Source: Psychroserpens sp.
GTDB taxonomy: Bacteria > Bacteroidota > Bacteroidia > Flavobacteriales > Flavobacteriaceae
Assembly: GCA_017643165.1 (NCBI GenBank)
Contig: JAEPNY010000002.1
Span: 102,402-166,401 of the forward strand
DNA: 64,000 bases
Reading direction: 5' to 3'
This document shows, in pieces, positions 1-8,800 of the stretch. The translations under genes were made by a program, and so were the position numbers. The notes under the pieces were generated by a model. The model had not been told where the DNA came from. It ran no database searches and was given only the letters and a program-made list of their open reading frames with translations. Positions within the stretch are counted from its first letter, which is position 1; each line of letters opens with the position of its first letter.

Positions 1-135
1 AAAGTTGCAGTCTCCCAACACTCTAATCCAGTTGGCGCCGGAGGCTGAGTTCCACTTACTTCCCAAGCACATGTTGTATAATTATAAGTTGCAGTTTCCC
101 AACATTCAAGACCAGTTGGAGCATCTTGTAAATCT
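1..135 (-). repeat. Tandem GLECWETAT protein repeat at window edge
   Basis: Reading the minus strand, the unit A-P-T-G-L-E-C-W-E-T-A-T-[YF] occurs at about 88-125 and again at 1-40, separated by a stretch coding for NYTTCAWEVSGTQPP. The repeat therefore spans about 28 residues and is still continuing at position 1. It has two Cys and two Trp per unit. It is the end-proximal repeat of the big carboxypeptidase and probably extends outside the window. Confidence 0.8.
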
Positions 136-3100
136 ACAGTTACTACAGCAATACAAGTATCAATATTACCACTTGTATCAGTGACAGTTAAAGTTACATT
201 ATTTGTTCCCTCATCGGAACAAGTAAATGCTGTTTGAGATGCAGATATTGATGCAATTCCACAATTATCTGATGATCCATTATTGATATCACTTGGTGTA
301 ATAGTAGCATTTCCAGATCCGTCTAATTGGATTGTAACATTTTGACAAACAGCAACTGGGTTAGTTGTATCCGGTACAATTGTAACATTAAAAGATGCTG
401 TAGCCGTGTTACCAGAATCATCTGTAACAGAATAACTAATTACTGTTAAACCATTAGGGAATGTGTCACCACTGTTGAGTCCGGTACCATCGGTACGAAC
501 TACAGTTAGTGTGGTATCACAGTTATCTGTTGCTGTTGGATCGGTCCAAGTTGGTTGATTATTTCCACAGGTTAATGATATATTACCAGGAACACCAACA
601 AATTGAGGATCTATAGAATCTTCGACAGTCACTTGTGCAACACAAGTATCAGTTTGTAAGTCACCATCAGTTACAGTTAAGGTAACGTCAACAGGTGTAC
701 CAATATTAGAACAATCGAAGGTATCGATGTCAATACTGTAGCTCGTAATTCCAACATCATCAGTAGAACCACCATCGACATCCGTAGCAACAATTGTTGC
801 ATTACCAGCGCTATCTAGTTGTACAGTAATATTTTGACATACAGCATTTGGAGGTGCTGATCCTGTTACTTCATCAGAAGTAATTCCGAAGTTATCAATT
901 GAGATATCACCTTGCCAACCTGTTGTTCCGTCTGAACTCGTTACTGCTCTAAATCGTAATTTAATTACGGCACCATCATACGCACTCAGATCAACGACTT
1001 GAGTATTCCATGGATCGGTGTGACTTGTATTTTGTTCTCCTGAAAGTGTGGCTGCAGGAATCGTTGTAAAGGAAGCACCATCGTCTAAACTTACTTCTAA
1101 ATATAAATCTCCCATGAATCCACCAAACATATGATAGTCATAAGAAAAAGATGCATTTTCTCTTCCTGTAAAATCGATACACGGACTCAATAAGTTTGCC
1201 GTACGACTAGGGAAGTTTGGATTTGATGCCTCGGTAAACAAGAAGTATTGTCCGTCTGAGGCCAGGGCAGGACCAGTATTATTTGAAGGTGTTGAGTTCC
1301 CATCACCTTCTTCAATTTTACGTGTCCAATCAAAATTATCACTACCATCTTGTGACCATAAGCCGAATCCAGATTCAAAACTTTCCGAATATGGGAATGT
1401 ATCAATTACAGACCCTGTACATGGCACAACTGCGTCTGTTGTAAATGTTTCTGTTGTTGAGTATGCAGAAGTAGCCGTTGTACAGCGTGTTCTAACTTCT
1501 ACGTCATAATCGGTTGAAGCCGTTAATCCAAAAATTAAATAAGAATTTGTAGCTATATCTGATACAGTAATCCAACCTCCAGCACCAGATCCAGTTTCTC
1601 TGTATCGAAGGTCGTAGGTAGCGGAAGGAATAGCGTCCCAATCTACCTGAGCAGTTACTGTTGTAATATTTGAAACTGCAACATTTGTAGGTACTGTAGT
1701 TACACATGGAATCTGAACGCTGATGATCTTAAAATCATCGATAAAGAAACCGTCGTTAGTGGTGGTGTAGTTTTCATCTACATTACTTCCGTCTGTTCTG
1801 AATAAGAATCGGATTTGAACGTTATTAGAGCTCAATAAGGACGCATAGGTATTATCGATGGTTATCTCTTCCATTACCCAAGTATCCATACGATCTCCGT
1901 CATAAATTTGACCGTCACTATTCGCTTGGAAATTCGAGGCACCACCTTTATTATCATGATTTGTAGTATCACTTGTTGCGTTAGGTTTTGTATAATTTCC
2001 ACATAATGGAATCCAACTTGATCCACCATCAGGAGATCCTAATACCTCGACGTAGTCATAATTTCTTTCAATGTCCCATTTTGTATAAAACTGAATGAGT
2101 ACTTCCGTAGAATTTGAAAAGTCGTACGAGTTAGTTGTTGTTAATGTTTTAGTTGTATTGTTTGGATAAGATCCTGAACTGATCGCTCCTGAACCTGAAT
2201 ACACATCGAAACCGTTGTTAGAGGACGAGTTCTCAACTGCCCAAGTTCCAGATGTCGACCAACCTGTTAATCCAGATGCATCTGGATCATGATCAAATAA
2301 AAGCGTAGGTTGGTAATACTTTTCGTAGTTGACACTATAAATAACACCATCATCATTAGCTAAGGTTACATTGTATTCAATTTTATCGTTAGCAGCGATG
2401 GCTGGATTTAAATCGATTGTAGCTGTAACTGTTCTTTGGTGTCTTTGAGTTGGATTCGTTGTTGTATTAATTGGAATTCCAGATTCTGCTCCCGGATTGG
2501 TGACTGAAGTGATATTAGCAGAAATTGGCGTTACTGTAACAGTGAAATCACTTTGTGTTTGACCAATTCTTTCAATTCCGAAATCTAATGGAACATTCGT
2601 TGTTCCTGAAATATTACTCTGTGTTAAGTCATGAAGCTTTGCATACTTTCCTCCGTAATAAGCAGTTCCTAAAGAGATACGCATCGATCTTTTGGCAATA
2701 GGTACGATATCTGAAGGTGACGGCCAAAATCCAGTACTACCATGTTCAGGTGTTGTTGCGATAACATTTTGACTGAATCCAGTAGAACCATTATTATCAG
2801 GAGCACCACCCATCATCCAATCATCTGGTAACCCATTTGACTCGTAAAATATGGTTGCACCATAGACATATCGGTTATATCGTGACATTTCTTCGTGCCA
2901 TCGATAATATTCATCTTCTCGGTTAGAAGCTTGAGTTGGGACACCACCATATGGATGCGGTATGGAATTTGCAAACGAGTGATTCCAAACCCCAGATTTA
3001 ATGAATCGGTTTTCAATAAAATCAACCATAATCTGAGTTTCTGGCTCAGATTCAGGACTTGGTCCTCTATATGTGCTACTCGTCTGAGTTCCTGATGACC

Positions 3101-4115
3101 CAATATTATTTATACCCCAGAAGTAATCAAAGTTACGGTTCAGGTCAACCCCACGGTTGTTTGATGTATTACCTGTTCCACCAGTGTTTGGGCGTAAATT
3201 TTTACGCTGTAAACCACCACCAGATGAACTCAAGTGTTCATTCCATCGTAACCCATCAGGATTTACTACGGGTACAAAGTATAATTCGTTATTATCTACT
3301 AATTCCTGAATAGCAGGATCTGTATTATAATTTTCAATAATGTACCACATGAAGAAAATGTTATTCATCAAGGCACTCACCTCACGCGAGTGGATCATGG
3401 ATGTAAATAACATTTGAGGTTTAGAGTTTTCAGGAGTCGTGCTTTGATTTCCTGTTATTCTAACATAATAAACAGTATTAGGATCCCATCTTGAAGTACC
3501 TTGACCAGAATATGTCAATCCGTTATTTGTTATGGTACTTGATGGGTTACCCCAAGTTGTAACACCTGTAGAAGACGCATCTGCTTTTTGAGCCACAATA
3601 TCCAAACCATTAGTTTGAGAATAGGTGTACATTTCATCAAGCTCGGCTTCCATTTCACTCAATGTCAAACAACCGGCCATGGACCCTAGATTAAAGTTTG
3701 CTGGTGTTGCCCAGTCTATCTCATCACAGCCCGTATACTGTATGACGTTATCTAAAACGACACTAGAGACCGATGCTCTATTTGCAGTCATTGCTTTATC
3801 GGCTTCTAATTCTGCAATTGCACGAGGCATATCGCGTTTGGCTCTATCAGCATAAAACTTTTGCATGTCATCGATAAGTACTGTGAATGCAATGTTGTTT
3901 TCTTTGAGGGCGTTTAATTCTAATTCTGAAACTTCTAGAATTAAATCGTCGTGATCGTGCTTTGCACCACATTCTAAATCAAGTCCTAAAGAACCCATAG
4001 TATTTGCCATACGCTGGTCAGGATGTTGAATCTTGATTCGAGAATATTTGTCTTGCGCAAAGGAGGTTTGCACTATTAGGATTAATAGCACAATTAAGCA
4101 AGTAATTTTTCTCAT
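1..4115 (-). CDS. Secreted M14 zinc carboxypeptidase with adhesive C-terminal repeats (3' end outside window)
   Basis: At least 1371 codons read without a stop from the ATG at 4115 to the window edge, so the C-terminus is missing. An N-terminal signal peptide (about residues 1-20, ending TSFAQ) indicates export. The peptidase domain, about residues 110-460, shows the M14 zinc site H242-S-R-E245, the substrate-binding segment NPDG-R290 and D-L-N326-R327-N, a third zinc ligand H379 (NHSFAN) and the likely catalytic E457 (PEHGSTGFW). It is followed by MAM/jelly-roll-like segments, a fibronectin-III-like unit (about 800-880), HYR/Ig-like units rich in Thr and Val (about 1080-1330) and Cys/Trp repeats at the edge. 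Such proteins in this phylum are normally exported by the type IX system through a C-terminal sorting domain, which is not visible here. It faces the amidase gene divergently. Function as a cell-surface or secreted protein degrader is inferred from the family. Confidence 0.9.
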   Translation of the reverse strand, partial: MRKITCLIVLLILIVQTSFAQDKYSRIKIQHPDQRMANTMGSLGLDLECGAKHDHDDLILEVSELELNALKENNIAFTVLIDDMQKFYADRAKRDMPRAIAELEADKAMTANRASVSSVVLDNVIQYTGCDEIDWATPANFNLGSMAGCLTLSEMEAELDEMYTYSQTNGLDIVAQKADASSTGVTTWGNPSSTITNNGLTYSGQGTSRWDPNTVYYVRITGNQSTTPENSKPQMLFTSMIHSREVSALMNNIFFMWYIIENYNTDPAIQELVDNNELYFVPVVNPDGLRWNEHLSSSGGGLQRKNLRPNTGGTGNTSNNRGVDLNRNFDYFWGINNIGSSGTQTSSTYRGPSPESEPETQIMVDFIENRFIKSGVWNHSFANSIPHPYGGVPTQASNREDEYYRWHEEMSRYNRYVYGATIFYESNGLPDDWMMGGAPDNNGSTGFSQNVIATTPEHGSTGFWPSPSDIVPIAKRSMRISLGTAYYGGKYAKLHDLTQSNISGTTNVPLDFGIERIGQTQSDFTVTVTPISANITSVTNPGAESGIPINTTTNPTQRHQRTVTATIDLNPAIAANDKIEYNVTLANDDGVIYSVNYEKYYQPTLLFDHDPDASGLTGWSTSGTWAVENSSSNNGFDVYSGSGAISSGSYPNNTTKTLTTTNSYDFSNSTEVLIQFYTKWDIERNYDYVEVLGSPDGGSSWIPLCGNYTKPNATSDTTNHDNKGGASNFQANSDGQIYDGDRMDTWVMEEITIDNTYASLLSSNNVQIRFLFRTDGSNVDENYTTTNDGFFIDDFKIISVQIPCVTTVPTNVAVSNITTVTAQVDWDAIPSATYDLRYRETGSGAGGWITVSDIATNSYLIFGLTASTDYDVEVRTRCTTATSAYSTTETFTTDAVVPCTGSVIDTFPYSESFESGFGLWSQDGSDNFDWTRKIEEGDGNSTPSNNTGPALASDGQYFLFTEASNPNFPSRTANLLSPCIDFTGRENASFSYDYHMFGGFMGDLYLEVSLDDGASFTTIPAATLSGEQNTSHTDPWNTQVVDLSAYDGAVIKLRFRAVTSSDGTTGWQGDISIDNFGITSDEVTGSAPPNAVCQNITVQLDSAGNATIVATDVDGGSTDDVGITSYSIDIDTFDCSNIGTPVDVTLTVTDGDLQTDTCVAQVTVEDSIDPQFVGVPGNISLTCGNNQPTWTDPTATDNCDTTLTVVRTDGTGLNSGDTFPNGLTVISYSVTDDSGNTATASFNVTIVPDTTNPVAVCQNVTIQLDGSGNATITPSDINNGSSDNCGIASISASQTAFTCSDEGTNNVTLTVTDTSGNIDTCIAVVTVDLQDAPTGLECWETATYNYTTCAWEVSGTQPPAPTGLECWETAT

Positions 4116-4379
4116 TAGTTTGGGGTTTAATGAATTTTATTGATTAATTAGGCTGCTAATATATCACTTTATTTGAATTTTTATCCATAAAAAGCAAAAA
4201 AAACCGATGAAATGCATTTTTTTAACATCTGTTAATTTGTGTAAATCGAAGTTGTTCTTACGTTATTTATACACTGTTTTGTTGTAAAACAGGTACTTAT
4301 ACCTGAATGTATTGTGCTTAAATTTTATAAATTACATTATTAATTTGATTTTGGCAATTCTTTTAAAACATAAAGACCG
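4116..4379. other. Divergent intergenic region
   Basis: AT-rich spacer between the divergent carboxypeptidase and amidase genes. It holds a small hairpin, CTGTTTT (4274-4280) / AAAACAG (4286-4292), with a 5-nt loop and no T-tract typical of a terminator. No open frame and no clear TTG-N19-TAnnTTTG promoter was found. Both genes presumably have promoters here. Confidence 0.4.
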
Positions 4380-4976
4380 ATGATTGTATTATTAGATAAT
4401 GGACATGGCGGTGTAATTAACACAGAGTATCAAACCCCTGGAAAACGATTTGATTGGGGAAATGAAGGTATTATATATGAAGGCGAATTTAATAGGGCAA
4501 TAGTTGGAGGAATTATAGAGGCGCTAACAAAGTTGAAGATTCCATATGTTAATTTAGCTCCTGAGTATAGGGATGTCAGATTAGAAACGCGCGTAAAGCG
4601 TGCTAATAAATATCCAAAAAGTAAATGCTTCTATCTAAGTGTTCATAGTAATGCTGGTGGTGGACATGGCAGTGAAATCTTTACGTCACCAGGAGATACT
4701 AAAAGTGACAAGATCGCTACAATCTTTGGTCAGGAGTATAAAAGTGTATTTCCGGATAGAAAACTCCGTGAAGATTGGTCTGATGGCGATTTGGACAAAG
4801 AACGTCGCTTTTATGTATTGACTAAAACCAAAATGCCTGCAATTCTAACTGAGAGTTTCTTTATGGATAATTTTGAAGAATTTAAAACCATACTTAATAC
4901 AAGGGAAGGTCGTCAACAAATAGTAGACTATCATGTTAACGCCATACTTAGAACAAAGAATGAAATATTTAGTTGA
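4380..4976 (+). CDS. N-acetylmuramoyl-L-alanine amidase (Amidase_3 type)
   Basis: A 198-residue single-domain zinc amidase that cuts the amide between MurNAc and the L-Ala of peptidoglycan stem peptides. The zinc site is visible as H9 (DNGHGG), E34 (YEGEFN) and H89 (SVHSN), with the catalytic glutamate E158 in LTESFF. No signal peptide, SPOR or LysM domain is present, unlike the periplasmic AmiC-type enzymes. The start DNGHG and the compact size resemble phage endolysins found in Bacteroidota prophages, but no other phage gene is nearby. It stands alone, followed by a good terminator. Catalytic class is clear; whether it acts in cell-wall turnover, lysis or competition is open. Confidence 0.88.
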   Translation: MIVLLDNGHGGVINTEYQTPGKRFDWGNEGIIYEGEFNRAIVGGIIEALTKLKIPYVNLAPEYRDVRLETRVKRANKYPKSKCFYLSVHSNAGGGHGSEIFTSPGDTKSDKIATIFGQEYKSVFPDRKLREDWSDGDLDKERRFYVLTKTKMPAILTESFFMDNFEEFKTILNTREGRQQIVDYHVNAILRTKNEIFS

Positions 4977-4998
4977 ATTAAAATTTCATTTTAAGAAG

Positions 4999-5030
4999 AG
5001 CTAAGACTAAGAATCTTAGCTTTTTTTTTT
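4999..5030 (+). terminator. Rho-independent terminator of the amidase gene
   Basis: An 8-bp stem AGCTAAGA (4999-5006) / TCTTAGCT (5014-5021) with a 7-nt loop, followed by a run of T to 5030, 23 bp after the amidase stop. Confidence 0.85.
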
Positions 5031-5153
5031 GCTGTAACTAGAACTAGATTTACAGAATCCTTCATAGTTGTCTTGACAATAACATAGGATAATGCGTTGC
5101 ATGACTATTTTTATTCTTATACATTGTAAAGCAAGCTTTTTAGCAATAAATGA

Positions 5154-5184
5154 AAAAGTCCAATACTAATCGTATTGGACTTTT
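5154..5184. terminator. Bidirectional terminator, mainly for tRNA-Met
   Basis: A perfect 13-bp inverted repeat, AAAAGTCCAATAC (5154-5166) / GTATTGGACTTTT (5172-5184), with a 5-nt loop. It lies 8 bp beyond the 3' end of the minus-strand tRNA-Met gene and has A and T runs at the two ends. Confidence 0.85.
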
Positions 5185-5191
5185 ACTGTTG

Positions 5192-5265
5192 TAGCGAGAA
5201 CGAGATTTGAACTCGTGACCTCCGGGTTATGAATCCGACGCTCTAACCAACTGAGCTACCTCGCC
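5192..5265 (-). tRNA. tRNA-Met (CAT), elongator type
   Basis: The minus strand folds as a 74-nt cloverleaf: acceptor GGCGAGG with TCTCGCT (G-U pairs at both ends), D arm GCTC/GAGC with AGTTGGTTA loop, anticodon loop TTCATAA, and T arm ACGAG/CTCGT with loop TTCAAAT. The anticodon is CAT. The anticodon stem TCGGA/CCCGG has an A31-C39 mismatch, which I believe recurs in Bacteroidota tRNA-Met. It lacks the unpaired 1-72 ends expected of initiator tRNA, so it is called elongator. A lysidine-modified Ile tRNA is the less likely alternative. The CCA end is not encoded. Confidence 0.92.
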
Positions 5266-5278
5266 GTTTATGAGGGTG

Positions 5279-5308
5279 CAAATATAAAAACAAAATTTGT
5301 CAGGACAA
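5279..5308 (-). promoter_or_regulatory. Consensus promoter of tRNA-Met
   Basis: On the minus strand TTG (5308-5306), exactly 19 nt, then TATATTTG (5286-5279). This is the full Bacteroidota -33/-7 consensus and would start transcription about 6 nt upstream of the mature tRNA. Confidence 0.85.
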
Positions 5309-5394
5309 ACATAAAAACAGCAAATTATTTTTTTTGACAATTAGTTTTAAACTCAACAATTAATGTATATATTGAGCAACCTAACAACACTATT

Positions 5395-5787
5395 ATGGAA
5401 GACAAAGTTAAATTTGAAATGGAGTTCGTAATCCACGCTTCTCCGTCACTTTTATATCAATATATATCGACACCTTCAGGATTATCTGAGTGGTTTGCTG
5501 ATAATGTAAATTCCAGAGGAGAGTTGTTTACTTTCATTTGGGATGGGAGTGAAGAAAAAGCGAAGTTGTTAAGTAAGAAAAGTGGAGAACGGGTGAAGTT
5601 CAGATGGTCGAGTGATGAAGAGGATGGCGCTACCTATTATTTTGAAATACGTATTCAAGTAGATGAAATCACAAAAGATGTTTCACTGATAGTAACAGAT
5701 TTTGCTGAAGATGATGAAGTAGATGAAGCGAAGATGTTATGGGATAATCAGATCGCCGATTTAAAACAAGTTTTAGGATCTGCTTAA
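5395..5787 (+). CDS. START/AHSA1-like domain protein
   Basis: A 130-residue soluble protein of the SRPBCC fold. The N-terminus EMEFVIHASPSLLYQYIS followed by LSEWFADNV is the classic beta-strand plus helix start of AHSA1/START-like proteins, and the acidic C-terminal helix (about 105-128) closes the hydrophobic cavity. The family binds lipids or other hydrophobic ligands, or acts as a cochaperone; the ligand here is unknown. It is a widespread single-copy flavobacterial gene. The start is the ATG at 5395 because upstream codons run into AT-rich spacer. A terminator follows directly and abuts the next gene. Confidence 0.82.
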   Translation: MEDKVKFEMEFVIHASPSLLYQYISTPSGLSEWFADNVNSRGELFTFIWDGSEEKAKLLSKKSGERVKFRWSSDEEDGATYYFEIRIQVDEITKDVSLIVTDFAEDDEVDEAKMLWDNQIADLKQVLGSA

Positions 5788-5809
5788 GAATTAACCCTGA
5801 TAATAGTTT

Positions 5810-5817
5810 TATATTTG
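5810..5817 (+). promoter_or_regulatory. Possible -7 box of the aminotransferase gene
   Basis: TATATTTG matches TAnnTTTG, but no TTG lies 19 nt upstream. If used, transcription would start within the following hairpin, so the new transcript would not contain the complete terminator. Confidence 0.4.
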
Positions 5818-5843
5818 TCTCGAATTTAATCGAGACTTTTTTT
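5817..5843 (+). terminator. Terminator ending immediately before the next start codon
   Basis: Stem GTCTCGA (5817-5823) / TCGAGAC (5830-5836), 6-nt loop, then seven T (5837-5843). The T-tract touches the ATG of the aminotransferase gene at 5844, so it separates the START-like gene from its downstream neighbour with no room for a leader. Confidence 0.8.
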
Positions 5844-6689
5844 ATGATAAATTTTGATGGAAAACTTGTTGATAAAACAGATGTAATCACTAATGAAAAT
5901 CGAGGTTACAAATTTGGTGATGCTGTATTTGAAACCATTAAAGTTGTGCATGGCAAGATTCTATTTTGGGAAGATCATTATTTCAGATTAATGTCGGCTA
6001 TGCGTATTATGCGTATGGAAATCCCAATGAATTTTACAATGGAGTTTTTAGAGTCGGAAATTATAAATACCGTCGAAGCTAATGGTCTCTTAAAGTCAAC
6101 TGCTAGAGTTCGATTAAATGTTGATAGAGGTGATGGCGGAAAATATCTACCTAAAAAAACTTCGATTAGTTATAATATTATTGCTGAGGCTTACGACCAA
6201 GACTTTTATACCATTACGACAGATAACGATTATACGGTTGATTTATATAAAGATTATTATGTGTCTCCTGACCTGTTATCAACTTTGAAGACCAATAATA
6301 AAGCCATTAACGTACTTGGAAGTATATACGCTAATGAAAATGGTTGGCAAAACTGTTTGTTGTTAAATACCAATAAACAAGTGGTAGAAGCACTTAATGG
6401 AAATATCTTTTTAATCAAAGGTGAGACCATAAAAACACCACCGCTAGAAGATGGTTGTTTAAAGGGCGTAATGCGCAAACAATTAATTGATGTAATTCTT
6501 AACTCTGGGGATTATGTATTAGATGAGTCTTCGATTTCTCCATTTGAACTTCAAAAAGCGGATGAGATATTCATAACAAATGTCATAGTTGGTATTCAGC
6601 CCATTCTGAAGTATCGTAAAAAATCGTTTACGACCACCATAACGGAAGATTTATTACGTCGTTTAAATTTAAAATTGCGATTAGCTTAA
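5844..6689 (+). CDS. Class IV PLP aminotransferase (PabC/branched-chain/D-amino acid family)
   Basis: 281 residues, full length for fold-type IV PLP enzymes. The N-terminal substrate segment NRGYKFGDAVFET (about 19-31) and the Schiff-base lysine K149 in STLKTNNK are visible, followed by the GCLKGVMR segment (about 203-210) and the C-terminal EIFITNV strand. The family covers 4-amino-4-deoxychorismate lyase, branched-chain and D-alanine aminotransferases; sequence alone does not decide, although solitary copies of this length in flavobacteria are often called aminodeoxychorismate lyase or plain aminotransferase. The start is fixed by the family N-terminus MINFDG, even though no ribosome-binding leader exists. 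Its stop overlaps the stop of convergent yqgE. Confidence 0.85.
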   Translation: MINFDGKLVDKTDVITNENRGYKFGDAVFETIKVVHGKILFWEDHYFRLMSAMRIMRMEIPMNFTMEFLESEIINTVEANGLLKSTARVRLNVDRGDGGKYLPKKTSISYNIIAEAYDQDFYTITTDNDYTVDLYKDYYVSPDLLSTLKTNNKAINVLGSIYANENGWQNCLLLNTNKQVVEALNGNIFLIKGETIKTPPLEDGCLKGVMRKQLIDVILNSGDYVLDESSISPFELQKADEIFITNVIVGIQPILKYRKKSFTTTITEDLLRRLNLKLRLA

Positions 6690-7246
6690 TTATAACTCGG
6701 ATTTTCTGGAGCATTTGACCAAAGCGAATAATCACCGCCAAGTTCTAACATTTTTTCTTTCCAGAATGAATCACAACTTTTTTCGATAAGTTCGTTTTTA
6801 TAACTATTCTCAGAAACGATCCAAGCATTTGATTCAAGTTCGTCATCTAACTGTTTTGCATCCCAACCTGAATATCCCAAAAAGAAACGAATATCAGAAC
6901 TGGTTAATTTTTGTTCCTTAAGTAATTGCAAAACTACATTAAAATCGCCTCCCCAAAACACACCATTTGATATCTCTATGCTTTCGGGTATCAATTCTGG
7001 TACTCTATGAATAAAATAAAGATTGTCTTGTTCTACAGGTCCACCATTGTGAACTTTAAATGTAGAATCTGTTTCGGGAATAAGTTCGTTAAGCGTATAT
7101 TCCAAAGGTTTATTAAGAATAAAACCGATTGAGCCCGCTTCATTATAATCTGCCAATAGAATAACAGAACGGTTGAATGAAATGTCACCGATGATAGAAG
7201 GTTCGGCGATCAAAAGATGACCTTTTTTGGGCTTTGAGATAATCAT
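6686..7246 (-). CDS. YqgE/AlgH family protein
   Basis: 186-residue member of the UPF0301 family. Conserved segments are KGHLLIAEPSI (8-18), F-RSVILL (24-31), GFILNKPL (41-48), the glycine-rich GGPVEQD (68-74) and FFLGYSGW (122-129). The cellular role is not firmly established; in Pseudomonas AlgH was linked to alginate control. It is convergent with the aminotransferase and their stop codons share the sequence TTAA. Downstream of HU on the same strand but separated from it by a strong terminator, so it is transcribed separately. Confidence 0.92.
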   Translation of the reverse strand: MIISKPKKGHLLIAEPSIIGDISFNRSVILLADYNEAGSIGFILNKPLEYTLNELIPETDSTFKVHNGGPVEQDNLYFIHRVPELIPESIEISNGVFWGGDFNVVLQLLKEQKLTSSDIRFFLGYSGWDAKQLDDELESNAWIVSENSYKNELIEKSCDSFWKEKMLELGGDYSLWSNAPENPSYN

Positions 7247-7326
7247 ATGATCATGATTTACGTTTAAATCTAAAACATATTTTTATAATAACCAACAAAA
7301 TCGTTGATTTCTAAGGTGGTATAACT

Positions 7327-7357
7327 AAAAAAGCCCACTCGAAAGTGGGCTTTTTTT
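7327..7357. terminator. Bidirectional terminator between HU and yqgE
   Basis: GCCCACT (7333-7339) / AGTGGGC (7344-7350) with a CGAA tetraloop, six A on the left and seven T on the right. On the minus strand it terminates the HU gene 19 bp after its stop. Confidence 0.9.
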
Positions 7358-7375
7358 ATAGTTTTTAAAGAAATA

Positions 7376-7648
7376 CTAGTTTACAGCATCACTTAAATCA
7401 GATCCAGCCTTAAACTTTACTACGTTTTTAGCTTTGATTTGTATCGTTTTTCCTGTTTGTGGGTTTCTTCCTTCTCTTGCAGATCTTCTAGAAACTGACC
7501 ATGAACCAAATCCTACTAAAGAAACTCTATTTCCTTTTTGTAAAGCTCCTTCGATGTCAATTAATAATGAATCTAATGCTTTCTTAGCAGCTGCTTTTGT
7601 AATTCCAGCATTTTCTGCCATCCCATTGATTAAATCTGTTTTGTTCAT
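7376..7648 (-). CDS. HU-family nucleoid protein
   Basis: 90 residues, the usual length for bacterial HU. It starts MNKTDLINGMAE, has the helical dimerisation part (about 1-45), the GFGSWSVSRRSAREGRNPQTG beta-arm region (about 47-67; the R-x-G-R-N-P-x-T-G motif intercalates at DNA kinks) and the closing K-V-KFKAGSDL helix. It bends and compacts DNA as a dimer. Monocistronic, with a perfect consensus promoter about 64 bp upstream and a strong terminator, as expected for an abundant protein. Confidence 0.95.
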   Translation of the reverse strand: MNKTDLINGMAENAGITKAAAKKALDSLLIDIEGALQKGNRVSLVGFGSWSVSRRSAREGRNPQTGKTIQIKAKNVVKFKAGSDLSDAVN

Positions 7649-7711
7649 AAAATGTATATTTTAAATTGTTAAAAAAATAGTTGGGTAAAACGTTATCGTT
7701 AAATCCGTCTA

Positions 7712-7741
7712 CAAATTTATACGTAAAATCCAGCTACGCAA
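7712..7741 (-). promoter_or_regulatory. Consensus promoter of the HU gene
   Basis: On the minus strand TTG (7741-7739), 19 nt, TAAATTTG (7719-7712), a perfect match to the Bacteroidota consensus. It implies an untranslated leader of roughly 55-60 nt, with no other gene between it and HU. Confidence 0.82.
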
Positions 7742-7846
7742 GTAATAGCAAGGGAAATACGAATATTTGTTGATAACTTAGAGCATTTGTTAATAACGGC
7801 TTGCATTTCGTCGGATTTTTTTCAAATATCAGTATATACAAGGGTT

Positions 7847-8800
7847 TTAGAGCATTTTTGCATTTTCTTCAAATTTGTACCCATTCAATAAAGATTTAAC
7901 ATCCATTTTTCGCTTTCCTGGCAGTTGAATTTCTATGACATTTATATAACCTCCTGGTACTGCAACTTTTAGTTTGTTTTTGGAAATAGTTATTGTGCCT
8001 TGGTTTAAATTGTGAGTATCCGATTCCATAGTAACACCAAAAAGTTTAACACTTAATTTTTCCTCTCCGTTGATTAAGTAACACCATGCCGCAGGAAATG
8101 GATTAAGTCCTCTTATTTTGTTGTACACTTTATCTACATTTTCACTCCAGTCAATTCTGCAGTTCTCCTTGTTTAATTTGTAAGCAGTTTTTAAATCATC
8201 AGATTTAGGTTGTATTGTTGTTTCTACTGCATCCTCCCTTATTAGTTCAACTGTTTTAATTACGAGTGCACTTCCAGTATTCATCAAGCGATCATGTAAT
8301 ACACCCACAGTATCATCTTCGGCAATATTGACTTTTTCTTGTAAAATCATGGCACCTGTGTCTATTTTCTCATCAATAAAAAACGTAGTAACTCCAGTAA
8401 TTGTCTCACCATTAATAACAGCCCAATGTATTGGTGCCGCACCGCGATAGTCTGGCAATAATGAAGCGTGTAAATTAAATGTGCCGAACTTAGGCATGTC
8501 CCATACGACCTTTGGCAACATTCGAAAAGCCACAACAATTTGCAAGTTTGCATTTAGTTGTTCTAATTCATTAATAAATGCTTCGCTTTTTAAATTGGTT
8601 GGTTGAAGCAAGTTGAGACCGTTTGATACCGCATATTTTTTTACGGCCGACTCGTTTAGTTTTCTACCTCGTCCAGCGGGTTTGTCCGGAGCGGTGATTA
8701 CCCCAACAATATTATAATTATTATCTACAAGCGCCTTCAACGTCGCAACTGCAAAGTCTGGCGTTCCCATAAATACTATTCTTAATTTTTCCTTATTCAT
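7847..8800 (-). CDS. fmt: Methionyl-tRNA formyltransferase
   Basis: 317 residues, full length. It formylates initiator Met-tRNA with 10-formyl-tetrahydrofolate. The N-terminal formyltransferase domain (about 5-185) carries the catalytic triad N109, H111 and D147 and the signature HASLLPDYRGAAPIHWA (111-127). The C-terminal OB-fold domain (about 205-305) binds the tRNA. The start codon lies inside recQ (8-bp overlap), so the two are translationally coupled; it is the last gene of the kinase-recQ-fmt operon. Confidence 0.97.
   Translation of the reverse strand: MNKEKLRIVFMGTPDFAVATLKALVDNNYNIVGVITAPDKPAGRGRKLNESAVKKYAVSNGLNLLQPTNLKSEAFINELEQLNANLQIVVAFRMLPKVVWDMPKFGTFNLHASLLPDYRGAAPIHWAVINGETITGVTTFFIDEKIDTGAMILQEKVNIAEDDTVGVLHDRLMNTGSALVIKTVELIREDAVETTIQPKSDDLKTAYKLNKENCRIDWSENVDKVYNKIRGLNPFPAAWCYLINGEEKLSVKLFGVTMESDTHNLNQGTITISKNKLKVAVPGGYINVIEIQLPGKRKMDVKSLLNGYKFEENAKML

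Noticed and set aside
4380-4976. Prophage around the endolysin-like amidase
   Set aside because: Neighbours are housekeeping genes and a secreted peptidase; no other phage gene is present.
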